DNA of 64,000 nt from the NCBI GenBank assembly GCA_002709225.1, contig PAQH01000007.1, positions 24,306 through 88,305 of the forward strand, written 5' to 3'. Each line of letters begins with the position of its first letter. The stretch's first letter is position 1. Below, in pieces: positions 47,013 through 56,100 of this stretch. The translations under genes and the position numbers were made by a program. The notes under the pieces are model-generated. The model ran no database searches, was not told the DNA's origin, and saw only the letters and a program-made list of their open reading frames with translations. This DNA is from Planctomycetaceae bacterium. GTDB taxonomy: Bacteria > Planctomycetota > Planctomycetia > Pirellulales > Pirellulaceae.

Positions 47013-48074
47013 ATGACGCCGATGGCGAGATCGCGGGTGGCAGCGGATAGGGCGTTTCGCTGCCGAGGTCGTGCAGTCACGAAGGGCCTGCTGGAGTCGG
47101 TGGCGGGCCTTTCGATGGTGGCTGTGTTGGCTGCGGTGGTGACGGCTGCCGCGCCCCGAGAACGCACCTTCACGTTGCATTATGGCGCCGAGGTGACCGG
47201 GTTGGCTGCCGGCGCGCAACTGCGTGTGTGGATTCCCGTGCCGCAGACGACAGCGTACCAACAGGTCACTGAATTGGACAGGAAGTTGCCAGCACCCGGA
47301 ACCACGGGCAAGGATGAAAGATATGGCAACAAAATGGTCTTCTTCGAGATGCCTGCGCCCGGTTCCGGCCAAGTGACGTTTTCCCTGCAGTACCGCGTGC
47401 GGCGGCAGGAGGTTCGCGGACTGGCGAAAACGGGCGCAAAAGTGAAATTGACTGCGCAACAAAAGCGGTTGTTTTTGGCTGCAAATCGTCGCGTGCCGGT
47501 GCAGGGTGCGAAAGTGGCTGCGTTGGTCAAGGGGGTTGTGAAGGGTTCCGATTCGTTGGAGATGGCACGGAAACTCTACAATCGTGTCGACGAGCACGTG
47601 CGGTATGATAAGTCAGAGCCCGGATACGGGAATGGCGACGTGCTCTGGGTGTGCGACAGCCGCTATGGAAACTGTACGGATTTTCATAGCCTGTTTATAT
47701 CCTTGGCCCGTAATCGCGGCATGCCTGCCCGGTTTGAGATTGGGTTCCCCCTGCCTGTCAAACGCGGTGCGGGTGCGATTGGCGGATACCATTGTTGGGC
47801 CTTGTTTCATTCGGCCACGCGGGGTTGGGTCCCCGTCGACATTTCGGAAGCCGACAAGCATCCGGAGAAAAAGGATTACTTTTTCGGTAACCTGACGGAA
47901 AATCGCGTCAGTTTTACTACGGGTCGTGACATCGTTCTGGTGCCACGGCAGGTAGCACCCCCGCTCAACTATTTCGTTTACCCGTATCTGGAAGCTGATG
48001 GACGTCCGCTGGATAAGAAGGACGTTGCGTTGCGTTTTTCTTTTGTGGATGAATCGGCAGAGAAGACGCGATAA
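47013..48074 (+). CDS. Exported transglutaminase-like protein
   Basis: Starting at ATG 47013 (47022 is an alternative with AGGAT closer) gives 353 residues with an N-terminal hydrophobic export segment (SMVAVLAAVVTAAAP). The papain-like triad is visible: SRYGNCTDFHSLFISLARNRGMPARF (Cys), GGYHCWALFHSATRGW (His) and VPVDISEAD (Asp). A beta-rich domain of about 150 residues precedes it. Bacterial members are proteases or peptide-ligating enzymes. Only 42 bases separate it from the iron-sulfur subunit gene, so it is probably co-transcribed with the molybdoenzyme. Confidence 0.85.
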   Translation: MTPMARSRVAADRAFRCRGRAVTKGLLESVAGLSMVAVLAAVVTAAAPRERTFTLHYGAEVTGLAAGAQLRVWIPVPQTTAYQQVTELDRKLPAPGTTGKDERYGNKMVFFEMPAPGSGQVTFSLQYRVRRQEVRGLAKTGAKVKLTAQQKRLFLAANRRVPVQGAKVAALVKGVVKGSDSLEMARKLYNRVDEHVRYDKSEPGYGNGDVLWVCDSRYGNCTDFHSLFISLARNRGMPARFEIGFPLPVKRGAGAIGGYHCWALFHSATRGWVPVDISEADKHPEKKDYFFGNLTENRVSFTTGRDIVLVPRQVAPPLNYFVYPYLEADGRPLDKKDVALRFSFVDESAEKTR

Positions 48075-48116
48075 ACCGGATCCCGATTTGCCGTGTCGCC
48101 GGCAAGGTGTTTCTTG

Positions 48117-48974
48117 ATGGCCGAACAATCAGGTGATCGACGCGCGTTCATGACCGCGGCCGCCGCAGGCTCGCTGTTGCCTATTTTGTCGACGGAGGGG
48201 CAGCAGGCGGGAGGCGACGGGAAACAGCAGCCGGAGGAATTCTGGCGTGATCGAATGAAGGCGCCGGACGATGGGATAAAGTTCGGGTGGTTTGTCGATA
48301 CACGTCGGTGTTTTGGTTGTCATGCCTGTGAGGTCAGCTGCAAAGCTGAGAACGACGTCCCGTTGGGCAACTACATTCGTCAGACGTTTTACCAAGACGT
48401 TGGTACCTATCCGCAGGTGGCGCGGGTGTTTATGCCGATGTCGTGCCAGCACTGTGAAGATGCACCCTGTATCAAAGCGTGTCCGTGTGGGGCGTTGCAT
48501 AAGGAGGCCGGGGGCACCGTGGCGATTGACTACAACATCTGTTGTGGGCACGGGACCTGTGTGGAGGTTTGTCCCTATGGCGCCATCTACCTTGACCCGG
48601 TCGCCAAGCAGGCGGTGAAGTGCCACAACTGTTACCACCGCGCGGAAGCGGGGATGGAGCCAGCTTGTGTCCCGACGTGTCCTTCAGAGGCGTTGCATTT
48701 CGGCGATCTCAATGATCCTGAATCGAGCGTCAGTAAGGCGTTGCGTGCGGCGGCTGACGTGGAGGGGGGATTGCAACAAATACGACCGGAGAAGCAGACA
48801 CGGCCCCGGATGTGGTTCGCGGGACCGGCGCCGGTCGAAGTAGAAGAACACTTGCCACGTGAGGGGGAGTCGTATAACCCCGAGGCGTACAATATCTACA
48901 ACTGGGCGCAAGACGAGTCGGCCGCACCAGCTGACGTCACGGAATCGCGCTCGACACGCGGGGGTGACGCTTGA
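48117..48974 (+). CDS. Four-cluster ferredoxin subunit of a molybdoenzyme
   Basis: ATG 48117 (AAGG nine bases before) opens a Tat signal (GDRRAFMTAAAAGS); 285 residues. It is a DmsB/PhsB/NrfC-type electron-transfer subunit. Cluster motifs: CFGCHACEVSC (Cys65, 68, 71, 75); CQHCEDAPCIKACPC (110, 113, 118, 122); ICCGHGTCVEVCPYG (142, 143, 148, 152) where the second Cys of CxxCxxC is His145; CHNCY with PACVPTC (169, 172, 184, 188). The His substitution is unusual and may alter one cluster's potential. It passes electrons to or from the catalytic subunit; its stop overlaps that gene's start. Confidence 0.94.
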   Translation: MAEQSGDRRAFMTAAAAGSLLPILSTEGQQAGGDGKQQPEEFWRDRMKAPDDGIKFGWFVDTRRCFGCHACEVSCKAENDVPLGNYIRQTFYQDVGTYPQVARVFMPMSCQHCEDAPCIKACPCGALHKEAGGTVAIDYNICCGHGTCVEVCPYGAIYLDPVAKQAVKCHNCYHRAEAGMEPACVPTCPSEALHFGDLNDPESSVSKALRAAADVEGGLQQIRPEKQTRPRMWFAGPAPVEVEEHLPREGESYNPEAYNIYNWAQDESAAPADVTESRSTRGGDA

Positions 48975-51781
48975 ATACACAGCGGCGAGCGCGACGTCGT
49001 TTTTTGGCCCTGGGGTTGGCCGCGGCAGGATCAGGGCTGTCTGGCTGCCGGTCTCAGGACTCCCAGCAAACGGCAGAGGTTGAGCAGGGGAAGGTCGAGG
49101 GTCAGGCGGACCGACGGGGAATCGACCTGGAAAAATGGAAGCGGATCAAGGGCGAGGCGTACGAACTGGGAGAGTTTGGTGCGATGCCCGGCGTGTGTCG
49201 GCTACCGGGCCCACTAGCCAAACGGAATTGGCCGGACCGTACCAAGTACCAGGGTGCCAAGAAGGTGCCGGGGATGTGCCAGTTGTGCAGCACGGTCTGT
49301 GGCATTGTCGGCTATGTCAAAAATGAGCGCCTGATCAAGATTGAGGGAAATCCCAACGACCCGAACAGTCGGGGGCATTTATGCGCGCGGGGGCACGCCG
49401 GTCTCAATCATCTCTATCATCCGGAACGGCTGCTCTTTCCGTTGAAGCGAGTAGGGAAGCGCGGAGAGGGCAAGTGGAAACGGATCAGCTGGGATGCGGC
49501 GCTTGACGAGATCGCCGTGAAATTGAAGGCGGTACGCGAGAGCGGGCACCCCGAGGAGTTTGCGTTTCACCAGGGCAGGCAGCGGAGCAAGGACGCGCTC
49601 AAGCGGTTTCTTGACGCTTATGGAACCAAGACGCAGCTGAGTCACAGAGCACTCTGTTCAGGAAACCGGCGGGCAGCCAATCTGACCTATCTGTGGGAGA
49701 GCGATTGGGATCTCAATGATGTTGAGCATTCGAAGTATATCTTGAATTTCGGCTCGAATGCATTTGAGGCACATCAGGGGCATGTCCCGTTCGCCACCCG
49801 GATTCAGAATGGACGGTTCCGTAACGGCGCCAAGTTGGTGACCTTTGATGTGCGGCTTTCGAACACCGCCGGCGCGAGTGATGAGTGGTTTGCGCCGTTT
49901 CCGGGAACGGATGGAGCGATCGCTTTGGCGATGAACCACGTGATTCTGGAAGAGGGGTTGCATGACGAACGGTTTCTCGAGGATTGGACCAACGTCACGG
50001 CGGAGGAGTTGCGGGAGCAACTGGCAGAATATACGCCAGAGTGGGCAGAAAACGTTAGCGGCGTTCCAGCAGATGCCATTCAGCGGATTGCCAGGGAGTT
50101 CGCCGCTGCGGCGCCGGCATGCACGACGATGTGTAATCGAGGCAGTTCGGCGCACATCAATGGGTACTACAACGACCGAGCGATCGTGTTGCTTAATGCG
50201 ATCGTTGGTAGCGTGGGCCGCAAAGGCGGCTGGTGCTGGTCGCCCTGGGGGGGATTGGATCCCGTAGTGAAGACACCGCAGATGCCGCCGGGCGCCAAGA
50301 CGTGGAGCGTATTGGAGGACCCGCCCGAGTATCCATTGGCCAACGTATGGCGGCGAATGCGTGTGGGCGAGTTGGTTTACCTCTATCTGTTGCAGGGGCG
50401 GGCAAAACTGCAGGCCTATATGACCTATAACCTTGATTCACCTCTGACTTGGCCGGAGGAGAGTCTTACGCAGCAGGTCTTGACCGATGAGGAGTTGATC
50501 AACTTCCACGTCTGTATCAACTGTTTCTACAACGAAACAGCACATTACGCGGACATTGTGCTCCCCTGGGCAACCTACCTGGAACGGTGGGATTTGGATG
50601 CCCGCGGGTCGTACAATTTGCGTCCCTACGTCGGCCTACGGACGCCGATGGTGAAGCCGCTTGGTGAGGCTCGCGATGTCCGCGAGTTTTTCCCGGAGTT
50701 AGCCCGCCGGATCGGTGGCGGCATGGAAGAGTGGTATCAGGAGTCGGTTGAGGAGTACATGCAGCAATGGGCGTCTGCGGTTCCGGAGAATCCGCAGACG
50801 GGTAAAGGTGGTCTCGAACGACTTCTCGAAGAGGGAGCCTGGGAAGAAGACCGGGAACCGTTTTACGAGCCCTACAATCGGGATGTGGAACCCGGAGACA
50901 TGCGCGACGCCGAGGTCGATCCTGACACGGGCGTCATCATGAAAGATGGCGTAGGCATCGGCATTATGCAGGATGGGCGGCCGGTGCGCGGGTTCAAGAC
51001 TCCTAGCAGGAAATTCGAAATCCGCAGTTTGTTCGTGCAAAAAATTGGCAGAAACCAGGATTGTTCGGAGTTGATTGCGCAAAGTGGAATGACGCGTACT
51101 CGCAATCGGCATGCTAACCATCAGGGACATGATCTGGAAGTGGACCCGATGCCTTCGTGGTTTCAGCCGCAGGAACATACCGGGTTGGCTGACGATGAAC
51201 TGGTGATGACGAGTTTCAAGTGGAACGTTCACAATCACGGCCGCACCATGAATCTCAAATGGCTCGCGGAAATTGTTCATTCCAATCCGGCGTGGTTGAA
51301 TCCACGGACTGCCGAACAGCATGGGTTGGAGGACGGTGATTGGATCGAAATTACCTCGTACTACTCGGCAGAACTTGAACGACAATCCCCGCATCTGAAA
51401 CGCGCGGACCTTCCGGAGGAAGAGGGACGCCGGGTGATTTCCACGATGCGTGTACCCGTGGTGATTATGCAGGGGATACATCCGCAGGCCATCGCGATGA
51501 GCAATAGTTGCGGGCACTGGCAGTACACAAGCGTCGCGCAGGCCAGACAGCGGCCCGCGGAGACGGGTGCACTCCTGGGCAGTGATGGTCAGACGTACCG
51601 TGACGCGGACTGGGAAAGGAACATGTGGTGGGAGGATAAATCGGCTGGCGATCCCGGCAAATGGCAGCGCAATACTGGCAACGGATGGAATCAGAACCGC
51701 CTCATGCCTATTGCGCCTGATCCCGTTAGTGGTCAACAGGCGTTTCACGATACGGTGGTCCGTATTCGCAAACTAGGGTGA
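48971..51781 (+). CDS. Molybdopterin oxidoreductase catalytic subunit (Mo/W-bisPGD)
   Basis: TTG 48971 overlaps the previous stop as TTGA, with GGGGGTG before it; 936 residues. The N-terminus has both a Tat motif (RRRFLALG) and a lipobox (SGLSGC, Cys26), so it is probably a Tat-exported lipoprotein. A [4Fe-4S] motif is CxxCxxxC...C at Cys103, 106, 110 and 138. SHRALCSGN with Cys229 is the expected metal ligand, as in PhsA/PsrA/Arr-type reductases rather than Ser- or Asp-type enzymes. Later motifs NCFYNETAHYADIVLPWATYLER and SNSCGHWQYTS fit the family. The substrate (sulfur, arsenic or another oxyanion) is unresolved. The next gene is its chaperone. Confidence 0.94.
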   Translation: MNTQRRARRRFLALGLAAAGSGLSGCRSQDSQQTAEVEQGKVEGQADRRGIDLEKWKRIKGEAYELGEFGAMPGVCRLPGPLAKRNWPDRTKYQGAKKVPGMCQLCSTVCGIVGYVKNERLIKIEGNPNDPNSRGHLCARGHAGLNHLYHPERLLFPLKRVGKRGEGKWKRISWDAALDEIAVKLKAVRESGHPEEFAFHQGRQRSKDALKRFLDAYGTKTQLSHRALCSGNRRAANLTYLWESDWDLNDVEHSKYILNFGSNAFEAHQGHVPFATRIQNGRFRNGAKLVTFDVRLSNTAGASDEWFAPFPGTDGAIALAMNHVILEEGLHDERFLEDWTNVTAEELREQLAEYTPEWAENVSGVPADAIQRIAREFAAAAPACTTMCNRGSSAHINGYYNDRAIVLLNAIVGSVGRKGGWCWSPWGGLDPVVKTPQMPPGAKTWSVLEDPPEYPLANVWRRMRVGELVYLYLLQGRAKLQAYMTYNLDSPLTWPEESLTQQVLTDEELINFHVCINCFYNETAHYADIVLPWATYLERWDLDARGSYNLRPYVGLRTPMVKPLGEARDVREFFPELARRIGGGMEEWYQESVEEYMQQWASAVPENPQTGKGGLERLLEEGAWEEDREPFYEPYNRDVEPGDMRDAEVDPDTGVIMKDGVGIGIMQDGRPVRGFKTPSRKFEIRSLFVQKIGRNQDCSELIAQSGMTRTRNRHANHQGHDLEVDPMPSWFQPQEHTGLADDELVMTSFKWNVHNHGRTMNLKWLAEIVHSNPAWLNPRTAEQHGLEDGDWIEITSYYSAELERQSPHLKRADLPEEEGRRVISTMRVPVVIMQGIHPQAIAMSNSCGHWQYTSVAQARQRPAETGALLGSDGQTYRDADWERNMWWEDKSAGDPGKWQRNTGNGWNQNRLMPIAPDPVSGQQAFHDTVVRIRKLG

Positions 51782-52359
51782 TCGTGCCAGTGCCGACTCC
51801 TCAGGAAAACGCAGGGCGCAGCGGCGTCTATCGTTTGTTGGGCCGCCTCTGGTTGCAGGAGGTTGACACCCTGCTTTTGAACCAACTCGGTCGTGGCGAC
51901 CTAGGTGCCGCGTTTGAGAACGCTGGTGGCGTGGTACCAACTCTGGTGACAGGGGAGACCGTCGAGGATCTTGCAGTCGACTTTTGCCAGTTGTTTCTGG
52001 GGCCATCCCAGCATTGTCCTCCCTACCAATCCGTCTGGGAGACGGGGCAGTTTGAAGGGGAGGCAGGCAATTCGATGCTGGGGTTTGCGGAAGTAGTTCG
52101 CTACGACCCCTCTGAGGTTTTACCCGGCGGCATGTTGGACCATCTCGGCTTGCAACTTGATCTCATGGGACATCTGCTGGGGGGGAGCATTGCGGGCGAG
52201 ACGCAGATTGTCGAGGAAGTGGCGAACGCGTTTTACTCCGCGCATTTATCGTGGCCGGAGCCCCTCTTGGTTGCCGCGCAGGAGCGTGCTCGGACTGCAT
52301 TTTATCGTTCCCTGCTGAAGCTGACAGGAGAGTTTCTTGAGACCGAGGCGCGTTCGTGA
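51778..52359 (+). CDS. TorD-family molybdoenzyme chaperone
   Basis: GTG 51778 overlaps the stop of the catalytic subunit; 193 residues. The family motif is present: FCQLFLGPSQHCPPYQSVWETG (about residues 69-90), followed by helical segments GMLDHLGLQLDLMGHLL and EVANAFYSAHLSWPEPLL. TorD/DmsD-type chaperones bind the Tat signal of the catalytic subunit and help insert the molybdenum cofactor, which fits the Tat signal on its upstream partner. Confidence 0.92.
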   Translation: MIVPVPTPQENAGRSGVYRLLGRLWLQEVDTLLLNQLGRGDLGAAFENAGGVVPTLVTGETVEDLAVDFCQLFLGPSQHCPPYQSVWETGQFEGEAGNSMLGFAEVVRYDPSEVLPGGMLDHLGLQLDLMGHLLGGSIAGETQIVEEVANAFYSAHLSWPEPLLVAAQERARTAFYRSLLKLTGEFLETEARS

Positions 52360-52441
52360 CGGCGGTGATGGACTAGCGCCTGTGTTCAGGAGTCGCGGCG
52401 AGAACGCTCGACGGCGGTGGGACGATGGGGTAAAACCGGGT

Positions 52442-52711
52442 ATGCCTCCACGTAAGCCACCACGCGGTCAGTGCCAAATTGAGGATGGGCGAGAAGCGTG
52501 TCCGTTGCGCTGCCGGTTCAATCGTTTTACACGCGACGACCTGTCGATCTGGTCGTGGGAATTGCGCTGTGTGGATTGTGGGTACAGAGAGACGGTCGCC
52601 TATCGTTCGGATGACGAGGAACCCCTGGCGACAGATCCTGAAATCTGTCCGTTCTGCCTGGTCGGGGGTTGGGAGCCGGGACGTGATCCCTGCGCCGAAG
52701 AGCCTGGATAG
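52442..52711 (+). CDS. Small Cys-rich (zinc-ribbon-like) protein
   Basis: ATG 52442 gives 89 residues with eight cysteines (11, 20, 24, 43, 46, 69, 72, 84); C43xxC46 and C69xxC72 make a classical zinc-ribbon pair and C20xxxC24 adds another. No export signal. It lies 82 bases after the chaperone and probably belongs to the molybdoenzyme run. It could aid maturation or be a rubredoxin-like redox protein; the pattern is not rubredoxin-exact. Confidence 0.6.
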   Translation: MPPRKPPRGQCQIEDGREACPLRCRFNRFTRDDLSIWSWELRCVDCGYRETVAYRSDDEEPLATDPEICPFCLVGGWEPGRDPCAEEPG

Positions 52712-53107
52712 CCATCGAGCTGGCGACCTTCCTCCGTGTCGGGTCGGTAAGTAAGTCGCGTGACGATCCGGGAAGAGTCGCCGTGGAGATGCTTGCGGCG
52801 ATGGCTGCTACGTCGCAACCGACCGCCACGGTGAAGATCAGGTCCGTTGAGCTGGTAAATGCGGATATGCGTCCACTGCATCAGCACGGTATATTGGGTC
52901 ACCGTAGTCCAAGCGTGACTGGTAACCAACACAAGGCGTTCGGTTGGGGCGGCTGGGATGCCTCAGCGAATGGGCGCGAGACACGCCTAGCCGAAGGTGG
53001 TTCCGGTGAGGTGCCGGGGCGCGCGGTGTAGCTAATATCGGAGGTGCGGCGAGTGGTAGGAGGGGGAAGGTCAGGCGGAATAGGGTGAAACCCGAGGGAG
53101 AGGACGC
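52712..53107. other. Intergenic region, no gene supported
   Basis: About 400 bases between the zinc-ribbon gene and the large haem-fusion gene. One small plus-strand open frame has no protein-like character. TAATAT (53033-53038) after AGC resembles a -10 but has no -35; GAGAGG lies just before ATG 53108. Confidence 0.5.
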
Positions 53108-56100
53108 ATGCGATATTTCACTACAGGAGTCAAGCAGGTGACCAAATATCTGCTGCTAAGTGGTATGGCGTTCATGACGATAACCGGCAGCGGCCTGGCG
53201 GCAGGTCCCAAGCACGCATCACGCGGCGCACAGGAGGCGGCGGCCGACCGGCCGTTGCAGGCGCTCTTGGTGACGGGGGGGTGCTGTCACGATTACGCCA
53301 GGCAGCAGCGCATCCTGACACGTGGAATTTCGGCGCGCGCGGATGTGGTATGGACCGTGGTGAATCAAGGGGGCGCGACCACCAACACTAAAATCCCCCT
53401 TTACCGCGATCCCGAATGGTCGAGAGGTTTCGACGTCGTCGTTCACAACGAGTGCTTTGCGGACGTTCGCGATAAGGAATTCGTGGAACGTATCATTCGG
53501 CCGCATCGCGAGGGAGTTCCGGCTGTTTTGATTCACTGTGCGATGCATTGCTATCGGACCGGTGATGATCAGTGGTTCGAGTTTGTGGGTGTGCAGTCGC
53601 CCGGCCACGGTCCGAAGTACGCGTATACGGTCGATAACCTGCGGCCGAATCACCCGATCATGGGGACTTTTGGTGAACGTTTTACGACACCCCAGGGTGA
53701 GCTGTATCACGCCGTCAAGTTGTTTGACACCGCCACGCCGCTGGCGCACGCCAAGCGAAAACGGGATCAGCAGCCGCAGGTTTGTATCTGGATAAATCAG
53801 TATGGCAAAGGGAAAGTCTTCGCCACCACCATTGGACATCACAACGCCACAATGGTCGAACCGGTTTATCTGGACGTGGTCACCAAGGGATTGCTTTGGG
53901 CCTGTGGTAAAGATCCCGTAGGTGATTTTCGGCGAACGACAGGGCCTCAGGATGCGGAGTTCAAGAAATTGGCGAGTGCGCCGGTCCAGACGCCTTCTGC
54001 ACACCCTTCGGTTGGCAAACCACTGGTGGTCAAGTGTTGCGGCGCTGGGAACTTGCTGCGTGGCGGACAAGCGCGCGCCAGCAGTGAAGAGTCCAATAAG
54101 CGCAATTTTGCCCGCCATGCGATCGACGGAGACTTGTCAACGCGCTGGTGTGCCCAGGGTGGCCAGGTGGGAGAGTCCTGGCGGGTCGATCTCGGTACGC
54201 CTCAGGACGTCCGGTCCCTGCGCATTCACTGGGAGAAGAAGGACGCAATCTATCGCTATCGGATTGAAGCGTCTGCCGATGCGAAGTCATGGAAAGTGAT
54301 TGTCGACCAATCGATGAACAAACGCCGTGCGCAAATCATTCCACACAAGGTGGACGCGCCAAAGACACGGCATTTACGAGTCACCTTTCTCGGATCAAAG
54401 CCGGCCTATTGGGCCAGTTTCTGGGAGTTGGAGGCCTACGCGGATGAGGGGCTTCCTCCGCTTCCGAAAGCGACGGCGGCGCCGGCTGTGCGGCAGCAGC
54501 TGGCTGGTGTTGAGGTACCGCGGGGGTTCAAGGCAACCCTGTTTGGTGCGCCACCAGTCGTTACTTATCCCGTTTGTTTGACGGCCGCCGCCACGGGAGA
54601 GGTATTTGTCGGAGTCGACGAGCAAGGTTCGCTGGGTAAGGAAGAGGGTGGTGGTAGAGTGTTGCGATGTCGCGATACGGACGGAGATGGTGAGGCGGAT
54701 CAGGTGAATGTGTTTGCCCGCATGGAGCATCCACGGGGACTTATTTACGACAACGGTTCGCTATGGGTGTTGCATCCACCGTTGTTGAGTGTGTTTCACG
54801 ATGACGACCGGGACGGAACCGCTGATCGAAACGAGATTTTGGTCACCGGATTGACGACGGATGAGATTTCTCGGCGCGGTGCCGATCATACTACCAATGG
54901 TATACGCATGGGTATCGACGGTTGGATCTATATCGCGGTTGGTGATTTTGGCTTTACAGAAGCCCGCGGTAAGGATGGGAGGAAACTAGGCCGCCGGGGG
55001 GGCGGAATTGTTCGGGTGCGGCCCGACGGTACTGAAATGGAGTTTCATAATTGGGGTCAACGCAACATCCTCGATGTCTGCATCGATCCCTATATGAATC
55101 TTTTTACGCGCGATAATACGAATGATGGAGGCGGCTGGGATATTCGGCTGAGTCACATCTTTCAATCGGGCGAGTACGGTTATCCATCACTGTATCTCAA
55201 TTTCACGGAAGAGAGCCTGCCGCCTCTGGCCGATTATGGGGGTGGCTCTGGGTGCGGTGGGATGTATCTCCACGACCTGCGTTGGCCGGCACCATTCGGT
55301 GATGCCGTGTATACCTGTGACTGGGGCCGGAGTGAGGTGTACCGACACAATTTACCGCGACGTGGCCCAACCTTCGCTGCACATCAAGAGGTGTTTATGA
55401 AGATACCGCGGCCTACGGACATCGACATGGACGGGTCGGGGCGAATGTACGTATCAAGTTGGAAAAATGGCAAATTCGCCTTTACGGGGCCGGATGTCGG
55501 GTTTGTCGCTCAGATTACTCCGATCGATTTTATCCCCCAGCCGTTCCCGGATATGGAAACCGCCAGCGATACCCAGTTAGTCGCGTACTTTGGGGAGCCA
55601 AGTGCCGCCTATCGGTTGCATGCACAGCGTGAATTATTGAGGCGTGGTAGTACCGAGGACAGGTGGACGAAAGTCGCGCAGGCCGCGGGGGACCCTAAGC
55701 TTCCCTTGTATGGGCGGGTGGCGGCGATCTACACGCTGTCACAATTCGGCGACGGTCGATCGCGCGTACGCCTCTTGCAACTTGCGTCGGATGATTCGGT
55801 GCGTGAGTTTGCGCTGCGCGCTCTGACCGATCGTAAAGAGGGGCTCGTCGATTTGCCGTTGACGCCTTTTGTGGCGGCGCTGCAGGACGCAAATCCTCGC
55901 GTCCGTGCACAGGCGCTGATCTGTCTGGGACGGCTGGGACGGGCCGAAGCGGGGCTGGCGATGTTGCCATTGACGCGGCGTGCACCGAATCAACCCAAGC
56001 CGACAGCCAAGCCGTTGTACAAGCAACCCGATCCGGGGCGTGTGATTCCGCATTTGGCGGTGCGTGCACTGGCGGATTGCAACGCTGTCAAGATCTGCTT

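Noticed and set aside
50699..51748. Minus-strand frame of 349 residues within the molybdoenzyme
   Set aside because: Antisense to a conserved molybdopterin oxidoreductase and without recognisable family, signal or ribosome site.
52783..53031. Small plus-strand gene before the haem-fusion protein
   Set aside because: No Shine-Dalgarno site, no domain and unlikely composition; kept as intergenic.
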